Positions 1 to 5,267 of a DNA stretch of 8,705 nt are shown piece by piece. The notes under the pieces are model-generated. The model saw only the letters and a list, made by a program, of their open reading frames with translations. It did no database searches and was not told the DNA's origin. Origin of the DNA: Desulfatitalea sp. UBA4791. Lineage in GTDB: Bacteria > Desulfobacterota > Desulfobacteria > Desulfobacterales > Desulfosarcinaceae. The DNA is taken from assembly GCA_002402905.1 (NCBI GenBank), contig DHGT01000077.1, positions 17,657 through 26,361 of the forward strand, read 5' to 3'. The translations under genes and the position numbers were made by a program. Numbering within the stretch: the first letter of the stretch is position 1; each line of letters opens with the position of its first letter.

Positions 1-2198
1 CGGCCGAAGAGACGGTTGCCGCCGCTGAGCCGTCCCTTGAAACGGAGACCACCGCCAAGGCTGCGGCCAAACCCAAGAAAAAGAAAAAAGAGACGGCGGC
101 CAAAATCATCAAGCTGCCCGAACGCCCTGTGGCGCCGGAACCCGAGCCCGAGGTGGTGCCCGAACCGGTTCCCGAAGCACCGGCGGTCGTAAAAACCGAA
201 GAAGCCGCTGCGCCGCCCAAAGGCGAGCGGCCCAAGAAAAAAGGCAAGAAAAAGACGGCCGAAGAAGAAGAGGGGCTGCAAGACAAAAAGTTCCTGAAAA
301 AGAAAATTTCGTTCCGGAAAAAAGAAGTCGTCGAGGGGGCCGATCTGTACGATCGTGCCAGGCCCAAAAAGGGGCGCAAGGGCGGCAAGGCCAAAGCCCA
401 GCCGGCGGCCCAAAAAACCCAGATCACTACGGCCAAGGCGATCAAGCGCCGCATCCGGATCGACGACACCATCGTCTTGTCGGATCTGGCCAAACGCATG
501 GGGATCAAGGCCGGCGACATGATCGCGAAACTGATGGCCATGGGGGTCATGGTGACGGTCAATCAAACCATCGATTACGACACGGCTGCACTGGTGGCAT
601 CCGAATTCGAGTATGAAGTCGAACGCGCCGCCTTCGAGGAGGAAACCATTTTACAAACCGCCCAAACCGATGCGCCCGAGACCTTGCTGCCGAGACCACC
701 GGTAGTGACCATCATGGGGCATGTCGACCACGGCAAAACATCCCTGCTGGATGTGATCCGCAAGTCCCGTGTCACCGCTGGCGAGGCCGGGGGTATCACC
801 CAACATATCGGTGCTTACCTGGTCGGCACGGAAAAGGGCCAGATCGCCTTTCTGGACACTCCGGGCCATGAGGCGTTTTCTGCCATGCGCTCCCGCGGCG
901 CCCACATCACCGACATCGTCATTCTGGTGGTGGCCGCCGACGACGGCGTCATGCCCCAAACGGTCGAGGCCATCAACCACGCCAAGGCCGCCAAGGTTCC
1001 GATCATCGTGGCGGTCAACAAGATAGACAAGCCGGATGCCAATCCCGATCGCGTTCAACGCCAATTGTCCGAAGTGGGAGTGGCCCCCGAGGATTGGGGC
1101 GGAGATACCATTTTTGTCAAGGTTTCGGCCAAGCAGCAAACCGGCATCGACGACTTGATGGAGATGATCCTGCTGCAGGCTGAACTGCTTGAACTCAAGG
1201 CCAATCCCAACAAGCTGGCCGTGGGTCACGTGGTCGAAGCCAAACTCGATTCCGGGCGCGGCCCGGTGGCGACCGTTCTGGTCAAGGAGGGAACCTTGCG
1301 CGCCGGCGACGCGGTGGTCTGTGGCGTACACTACGGCAAGGTGCGCGCGCTGCTCGATGACTGCGGACAAAAGGTCGATGAAGCCGGACCTTCCCACCCG
1401 GTAGAGGTGATCGGCCTGTCTGGAGTGCCCATGGCCGGCGATGAAATGGTGGCCCTCAAGGATGAAAAAGATGCCAAGCAGGTCAGCCAATACCGAATCC
1501 AGAAACAGCGTTCCAAAGAACTGGCCAAGACCAGCCGCCTGAGTCTCGAAAAACTCTACGAGCGCATGCAGGAGGGCGAGGTCAAGGACCTGAACGTCAT
1601 TATCAAGGCCGACGTGGACGGCTCTATGGAGGCGATTCGCGACTCGCTGCTCAAGCTCTCCAACGAAGAGGTGAACATCAACATCATCCACTCGGCCACC
1701 GGCACCATTACCGAGTCGGATATCTCGCTGGCGGCGGTGTCGGAGGCCATCATCATCGGCTTCAATGTCCGGGCCAATCCCAAGGTCCAGGAGATGGCCA
1801 ACGAGGAAAATGTCGACATCCGCTACCACAACATCATCTACAATGTCATCAAAGAGATCAAAGATGCCATCGTGGGCATGATGAAATCGACCTTCGAAGA
1901 GCATTCCGTGGGGCACGCCGAGGTGCGCGAAGTGTTCCACATCCCCAAAGTGGGCGCCATCGCCGGCTGCTATGTGACGGATGGCAAAATCGAGAGGGGT
2001 CAACTCTGTCGGCTCCTGCGTGACGGTGTCATCATCTATGAAGGCAAAAACACCTCGCTGCGGCGTTTCAAGGACGACGTGAAAGAGGTCCAGAGCGGAT
2101 ATGAATGCGGTATCGCGCTGGAAAATTACAATGACATTAAAGTCGGCGATGTGATCGAGGCCTACTATCTGGAGGAGATCAAGCCGGAAGTCGTTTAA
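1..2198 (+). CDS. infB: Translation initiation factor IF-2, 5'-truncated by the window edge
   Basis: GTPase that places fMet-tRNA on the 30S subunit and promotes subunit joining. The frame is open from base 3 with no stop, so the true start lies upstream; the GTG at 129 is internal. About 731 residues are visible. They begin with a Lys/Ala/Pro/Glu-rich low-complexity linker (about bases 3-430), followed by an IF2_N-type helical module (about 440-605). The GTPase domain has G1 GHVDHGKT at 717-740, G2-type GGITQHIG near 789, G3 DTPGH at 855-869, G4 NKID at 1017-1028 and G5 SAK at 1125-1133. A beta-barrel, the IF-2-specific third domain (about 1585-1890) and the C-terminal fMet-tRNA-binding barrel (AGCYVTDGKIERG near 1965) complete it. 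All G motifs are intact. The stop is 3 bases before the DUF503 start. Identification is near certain; nusA is the usual upstream neighbour but cannot be seen. Confidence 0.98.
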   Translation, partial: AEETVAAAEPSLETETTAKAAAKPKKKKKETAAKIIKLPERPVAPEPEPEVVPEPVPEAPAVVKTEEAAAPPKGERPKKKGKKKTAEEEEGLQDKKFLKKKISFRKKEVVEGADLYDRARPKKGRKGGKAKAQPAAQKTQITTAKAIKRRIRIDDTIVLSDLAKRMGIKAGDMIAKLMAMGVMVTVNQTIDYDTAALVASEFEYEVERAAFEEETILQTAQTDAPETLLPRPPVVTIMGHVDHGKTSLLDVIRKSRVTAGEAGGITQHIGAYLVGTEKGQIAFLDTPGHEAFSAMRSRGAHITDIVILVVAADDGVMPQTVEAINHAKAAKVPIIVAVNKIDKPDANPDRVQRQLSEVGVAPEDWGGDTIFVKVSAKQQTGIDDLMEMILLQAELLELKANPNKLAVGHVVEAKLDSGRGPVATVLVKEGTLRAGDAVVCGVHYGKVRALLDDCGQKVDEAGPSHPVEVIGLSGVPMAGDEMVALKDEKDAKQVSQYRIQKQRSKELAKTSRLSLEKLYERMQEGEVKDLNVIIKADVDGSMEAIRDSLLKLSNEEVNINIIHSATGTITESDISLAAVSEAIIIGFNVRANPKVQEMANEENVDIRYHNIIYNVIKEIKDAIVGMMKSTFEEHSVGHAEVREVFHIPKVGAIAGCYVTDGKIERGQLCRLLRDGVIIYEGKNTSLRRFKDDVKEVQSGYECGIALENYNDIKVGDVIEAYYLEEIKPEVV

Positions 2199-2201
2199 CG
2201 C

Positions 2202-2519
2202 ATGGCAAAAAAATCCTCTGCCCAGGCGCATATGGTGGTGGGCATCGGCGTGCTCACTTTCCGGCTGCACGAGTGCCGCTCATTGAAAACCAAAAGGGGC
2301 ATCGTCAAGGCGATCATTCATCAGGTGCGCAACCAGTTTAACGCATCGGTAGCCGAGGTGGGGGCCAATGACATTCACCAGCGCGCCCAGGTCGGATTCG
2401 CGCTGGCCGGAGCGGATCACCAGGTGATCAATGCCAAGATCGACAAGCTCCTCAATTTCGTCGAGGCGCTGGGATTGGCCGAAATGATCGATAGCGAGAT
2501 GGAAATCATCCATCTGTAA
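2202..2519 (+). CDS. DUF503 family protein (YlxP-like)
   Basis: A small protein of 105 residues with the DUF503 pattern: a beta strand MVVGIGVLTFRL (residues 11-22), then SLKTKR (27-32), FNASVAEV (46-53) and RAQVGFA (61-67). The family's role is not established. In Bacillus the homologue ylxP also lies between infB and rbfA, which suggests a link to translation or ribosome assembly (inference from context only). No signal peptide or membrane segment is visible, so it is probably cytosolic. The start is uncertain. ATG 2202 gives an extra polar N-terminus of ten residues (MAKKSSAQAH), with a weak GGAAG 11 bases upstream. ATG 2232 would begin directly at the conserved strand and match the usual family N-terminus, but it has only a poor AGG upstream. 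I kept 2202 because it sits 3 bases after the infB stop, which favours coupled translation. Confidence 0.9.
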   Translation: MAKKSSAQAHMVVGIGVLTFRLHECRSLKTKRGIVKAIIHQVRNQFNASVAEVGANDIHQRAQVGFALAGADHQVINAKIDKLLNFVEALGLAEMIDSEMEIIHL

Positions 2520-2539
2520 CCATAAAAAAGTGGGTTGGC

Positions 2540-2902
2540 ATGAGACCTTATACGCGCAGCGACCGTGTGGGCGAACTGATCAAGGAGACCATGGCCGAGC
2601 TGTTGCAAAAACAGATCAGCGATCCGCGCCTGGCCGGCGTCACCATCACGGGTGTGAAGGTGAGCCGCGACCTGCGCAACGCCAAGATCTATTTTGCCAC
2701 CCCCCAAGGGGCGGACACGAGCCAGGCGGCATCGGACGGCTTTGCAAGGGCGCATGGATTTGTCAAGCGCGAGCTTGCCCAACGCCTGGGTTTGCGATAT
2801 ATGCCGGACCTTAAATTTTTTTACGATACAACCATTGATTACAGTGCCCGCATCGAGCAGTTGTTAAAAGCGGTGAAACGAAATGATGCAAACCATCATT
2901 AA
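2540..2902 (+). CDS. rbfA: 30S ribosome-binding factor RbfA
   Basis: A single-domain KH-type protein that binds the 30S subunit late in assembly and helps 16S rRNA 5'-end maturation and cold adaptation. It has 120 residues, within the family's range (E. coli RbfA is slightly longer). Family landmarks in order are the N-terminal helix with RSDRVGELIKETMAELL (residues 6-22), DPRL (28-31), VTITGVKVSRDLRNAKIYF (34-52) and LRYMPDLKFFYD (85-96). The tail after residue 110 is short and polar. ATG 2540 begins the family-typical MRPYTRSDR N-terminus. No good Shine-Dalgarno is visible upstream, only an A-rich stretch followed by GGGTTGG, so initiation may depend on ribosomes finishing the DUF503 gene 20 bases upstream. 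Its last 20 bases overlap nrnA. Confidence 0.96.
   Translation: MRPYTRSDRVGELIKETMAELLQKQISDPRLAGVTITGVKVSRDLRNAKIYFATPQGADTSQAASDGFARAHGFVKRELAQRLGLRYMPDLKFFYDTTIDYSARIEQLLKAVKRNDANHH
2872..2876 (+). promoter_or_regulatory. Ribosome binding site of nrnA inside rbfA
   Basis: GGTGA matches the 3' part of the consensus AGGAGGTGA. It lies 6 bases before ATG 2883 and 9 bases before ATG 2886, within the last codons of rbfA. The two tandem ATG codons share a frame, and the 2886 start has the more usual spacing, so the N-terminus may be one residue shorter than annotated. Confidence 0.5.
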
Positions 2903-3878
2903 CCAACTCAAGCGACACCAGACCTTCCTGTTGGCCTCCCACATCCACCCGGATGGTGATGCCATCGGATCGGTGCTGGCCCTCGGATTGGCACTCAAGG
3001 CCATGGGCAAAAAGGTTCAGCTGTTCAACCCGAGCCCCATCCCCATGGTCTATCGCTTCCTGCCTTCGGTACTGGAGATCAAACAGACGCTGGCTCCGGA
3101 CGTCCGATTCGATGTGGCCCTGGTCCTCGATTGCGGCGATATCGATCGCATCGGTGCCGAAGCGGTCGCCATATGTAAACGATCGTTGGTCATCAACATC
3201 GACCACCACATCACCAATACCCGATTCGGTGATCTCCAGTTCATCGATGTCAATGCCTGTGCCACTGCCGAGATCCTCTATCATCTGATCCAGAAGCTGC
3301 CGGTGCAGATCGATTGCGCCATGGCCACCGCCATATACACCGGCATTTTGACCGATACCGGCTCGTTTCGTTTTTCCAACACCAACCGGTCGGCATTCGC
3401 CATCTGCGAAAAGATGATCGGCCTGGGGGCGGATCCCTACCAGGTCGCCCAGCACGTATACGGCACCTATTCTTTAGGACGAATCAAGCTGCTCAACTTG
3501 GCCCTGGATTCGCTGGAGATTTCACCCAATGGAAAGCTGTCCGTCATGACGCTCAGCCAACGCATGTTGCGCGAAACCGGCACACAGGCCGAAGATATCG
3601 ATGGCATCATCAACTATGCCCGCCGTATCGAGGATGTCAAAGTGGCCGCCCTGATTCATGAGTTGTGCGACAATGGCACCGCCCCCCGGGGCAAAACGCG
3701 ATACCACGTGAGCCTGCGCTCGGACAGCGGTGTCGATGTGGCTAAAATCGCCGCCCAATTCGGCGGCGGCGGGCATGCCGAGGCGGCCGGATTCAGTATC
3801 GATACCACCCTGACCGACCTCAAAAAACAGCTCATGCAACTTTCCGAAGCCTTCAGCGACGCATGCGAAGCGGTCTGA
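2883..3878 (+). CDS. nrnA: DHH/DHHA1 phosphoesterase, NrnA-type oligoribonuclease and pAp phosphatase
   Basis: A member of the DHH superfamily, which degrades RNA fragments of about 2-5 nucleotides from the ends and dephosphorylates 3'-phosphoadenosine 5'-phosphate (family knowledge from Bacillus NrnA). It has 331 residues. The metal-binding motifs are present: HIHPDGDAIGS (20-30), LDCGD (82-86), DHH (107-109) and GILTDTGSF (154-162). The C-terminal DHHA1 substrate-binding domain has the glycine-rich GGGGHAEAAGF (294-304). No residue of the catalytic set looks missing, and no membrane segment or signal peptide is visible. The gene starts 20 bases inside rbfA and ends 16 bases inside truB, consistent with tight co-expression. 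The DHH gene between rbfA and truB is a common arrangement outside the gamma-proteobacteria. Whether both activities are used here cannot be told from sequence. Confidence 0.93.
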   Translation: MMQTIINQLKRHQTFLLASHIHPDGDAIGSVLALGLALKAMGKKVQLFNPSPIPMVYRFLPSVLEIKQTLAPDVRFDVALVLDCGDIDRIGAEAVAICKRSLVINIDHHITNTRFGDLQFIDVNACATAEILYHLIQKLPVQIDCAMATAIYTGILTDTGSFRFSNTNRSAFAICEKMIGLGADPYQVAQHVYGTYSLGRIKLLNLALDSLEISPNGKLSVMTLSQRMLRETGTQAEDIDGIINYARRIEDVKVAALIHELCDNGTAPRGKTRYHVSLRSDSGVDVAKIAAQFGGGGHAEAAGFSIDTTLTDLKKQLMQLSEAFSDACEAV

Positions 3879-4762
3879 GCGGCATCGTCGTCGTCGATAA
3901 ACCGGCGGGCATGAGCTCGGCCAGGGTGGTGGCCGAAGTCAAAAGAAAAATGGGAGCTGCCCGAGTGGGGCATACCGGAACGCTGGATCCCTTCGCCACC
4001 GGCGTACTGATATGTTGTATCAATCAAGCCACCCGCTTGGCGCGCTTCTTTTTACACGGTGGAAAACGTTACGAGGCCGTGATGCGTCTGGGTTCGACGA
4101 CCGACACCCAGGATGCCACCGGCCGTGTCGTCGCCGCGGCGCCCCTACCCAACCTGGATGAAGCGTATCTGGTGTCGGTGTTTCGGGGTTTCGAAGGGCC
4201 ACAATGGCAGCATCCACCGGTGTTTGCGGCCCTGAAGCACGAAGGCACGCCGTTGTACAAGCTGGCCCGTCGTGGAAAACCGGTGCAAAAACCGCCCCGT
4301 CAGGTCACCATTTCGATCCTGCGCATCCTGCAGGTCGCGTTGCCCGATGTGCGTTTTGAGGTGGCCTGTTCCGCCGGCACCTACGTGCGCACCTTATGCC
4401 ACGACATCGGCCGGACCTTGGGATGCGGGGGCCATTTGGCCGAACTGCGTCGTACGGAAAGCAGCGGCTTCGGCCTCGACCAGGCCGTAACGCTCGAGCG
4501 GTTCGGGGAGATCGACCCCTGGGAAGTGCTGATCCCCATGGCCGAGGCATTAGAAGGCATGCCGTCCGTGACGGCCGACGACCAGATGATCGCTCATATG
4601 CAACAGGGACGCCCGCTCAAGCCCGAATGGTTCAAGGAGCGGGACCCGATGGGCTCACCGGCCGACACGCTGATGATCGTTGATCGGGCCAACACGTTAA
4701 AGGCGCTGCTCGAGTGGTCATCGGAAGACGGCACTTACATTTATGGTTGTGTTTTTAAATAA
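3863..4762 (+). CDS. truB: tRNA pseudouridine(55) synthase TruB
   Basis: Converts uridine 55 in the T-loop of elongator tRNAs to pseudouridine, and also acts as a tRNA-folding chaperone (family knowledge). The protein has 299 residues, close to E. coli TruB. Motif I near the N-terminus is IVVVDKPAGMSS (8-19). The catalytic aspartate is D42 in GHTGTLDPFATGVL (36-49). Further landmarks are KRYEA with the conserved Tyr70, QHPPVFAALK (116-125) and CSAGTYVRTLCHDIG (169-183). The C-terminal part (about 230-299) is a small PUA-like region. The ATG at 3863 has no Shine-Dalgarno and lies within the last codons of nrnA, so re-initiation by ribosomes finishing nrnA is likely. No later start is possible without losing motif I. 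The gene ends in an AT-rich stretch. Confidence 0.97.
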   Translation: MRSGLSGIVVVDKPAGMSSARVVAEVKRKMGAARVGHTGTLDPFATGVLICCINQATRLARFFLHGGKRYEAVMRLGSTTDTQDATGRVVAAAPLPNLDEAYLVSVFRGFEGPQWQHPPVFAALKHEGTPLYKLARRGKPVQKPPRQVTISILRILQVALPDVRFEVACSAGTYVRTLCHDIGRTLGCGGHLAELRRTESSGFGLDQAVTLERFGEIDPWEVLIPMAEALEGMPSVTADDQMIAHMQQGRPLKPEWFKERDPMGSPADTLMIVDRANTLKALLEWSSEDGTYIYGCVFK

Positions 4763-4795
4763 TTCATAGCAAACTCATCACACTGGTTGATCAAT

Positions 4796-4804
4796 AAGGA
4801 GGAG
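4796..4804 (+). promoter_or_regulatory. Strong Shine-Dalgarno of rpsO
   Basis: AAGGAGGAG is nearly the full anti-Shine-Dalgarno complement. Its GGAGG core ends 9 bases before the GTG start at 4812. It is the best ribosome binding site in the window and settles the choice of a GTG start for rpsO. It fits the need to make a ribosomal protein in higher amounts than its neighbours. Confidence 0.85.
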
Positions 4805-4811
4805 CACGAAA

Positions 4812-5081
4812 GTGGTATTCACAACAGAAGATAAAAAACAGCTGATTGAGCAATATAAACTGCATGACACCGACACCGGAAGCCCGGAAGTTCAAATCGG
4901 GTTGCTCACCCATCGGATTTCTTATCTCACCGAGCACCTGAAAATTCACAAGAAAGATCATCATTCACGCCGCGGGTTGTTGATGTTGGTGGGCCGTCGT
5001 CGTCGCTTGCTCAACTACGTCAAAAAGAACGATGTGCAACGCTATCGCACGATTATCGACACATTAGGACTTCGTCGATAG
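4812..5081 (+). CDS. rpsO: 30S ribosomal protein S15
   Basis: A primary 16S rRNA-binding protein of the 30S platform, which binds the central-domain three-way junction and helps form bridge B4 to the 50S subunit. It has 89 residues, the standard length. Conserved blocks are HDTDTGSPEVQIGLLTHRI (18-36), HKKDHHSRRGLL (46-57), the basic GRRRRLLNYVKK (61-72) and the terminal LGLRR. The start is GTG, supported by the strong Shine-Dalgarno and by the standard length. rpsO sits between truB and pnp as in E. coli; the ribF homologue that lies between truB and rpsO in Bacillus is absent here. S15 represses its own mRNA through leader RNA structure in several bacteria. The 49-base leader here is short, and I cannot assign a proven operator to it. 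Confidence 0.98.
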   Translation: MVFTTEDKKQLIEQYKLHDTDTGSPEVQIGLLTHRISYLTEHLKIHKKDHHSRRGLLMLVGRRRRLLNYVKKNDVQRYRTIIDTLGLRR

Positions 5082-5117
5082 CCACCATCCAGTCCGCGGA
5101 TCACGCCTGCGGCCATA

Positions 5118-5161
5118 GACCGGAGCGCCAACGCATCCGAAAGGGTGCGGTGTCGCCGGTC
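5118..5161 (+). ncRNA. Long imperfect hairpin in the pnp leader, possible RNase III site
   Basis: A 44-base stem-loop with 17 pairs. The outer stem of 6 pairs joins 5118-5123 to 5156-5161 (GACCGG with CCGGTC). A two-base bulge (5124-5125) follows. Then come two pairs, a C-U mismatch, two pairs and an A-G mismatch. The apical stem of 7 pairs joins 5132-5138 to 5143-5149 (CGCATCC with GGGTGCG, one G-U pair), closed by a GAAA tetraloop of the GNRA type. Pairing was worked out by eye. Length and position resemble the double-stranded RNase III target ahead of pnp in E. coli. Confidence 0.6.
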
Positions 5162-5254
5162 GTCGCTGCATTGAATTGAACGGCGGCCAAATACCATTTC
5201 GTAAGGTGCCGCAACTCGCAGCTGATTGTGTGTTTATGAAAGGCCGCACTATTT

Positions 5255-5260
5255 AAGGAG
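5255..5260 (+). promoter_or_regulatory. Shine-Dalgarno of pnp
   Basis: AAGGAG lies 7 bases before ATG 5268 and fixes the pnp start. Just upstream, GGCCGC (5242-5247) can pair with GCGGCC at either 5109-5114 or 5183-5188, so access to this site could depend on leader folding. Confidence 0.85.
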
Positions 5261-5267
5261 AAATTGA

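Larger units (their letters stand above)
5082..5267 (+). promoter_or_regulatory. Structured rpsO-pnp intergenic leader
   Basis: This 186-base stretch has no credible ORF. It can fold into three local stem-loops. The first pairs 5094-5099 with 5107-5112 (CCGCGG with CTGCGG, one G-U pair, seven-base loop). The second is the long hairpin at 5118-5161, listed separately. The third pairs 5183-5187 with 5208-5212 (GCGGC with GCCGC). No run of T follows any of them, so they look like processing or control elements rather than intrinsic terminators, and transcription probably reads through from rpsO into pnp. No convincing -35/-10 pair is visible. In E. coli the same interval carries a pnp promoter and the RNase III site used in PNPase autoregulation; a similar role here is inference. 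Confidence 0.55.

Noticed and set aside
651..2270. A 539-codon open frame on the minus strand opposite infB
   Set aside because: The translation is rich in His, Asp, Gly and Leu with no recognisable domain, and it lies wholly opposite a highly conserved gene. This is the expected mirror of GC-biased codon use.
2530..2814. A 94-codon + strand frame overlapping the rbfA start
   Set aside because: It is out of frame with rbfA, and its translation has no family pattern, whereas the 2540 frame reads as a clean RbfA.
4741..4811. Dedicated promoter for rpsO in the AT-rich end of truB and the gap
   Set aside because: Several TTG-like and TA-rich hexamers occur, but no pair has both good matches and a 16-18 base spacer.
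5082..5267. Intrinsic terminator between rpsO and pnp
   Set aside because: The stems are GC-rich, but none is followed by a run of T on either strand.
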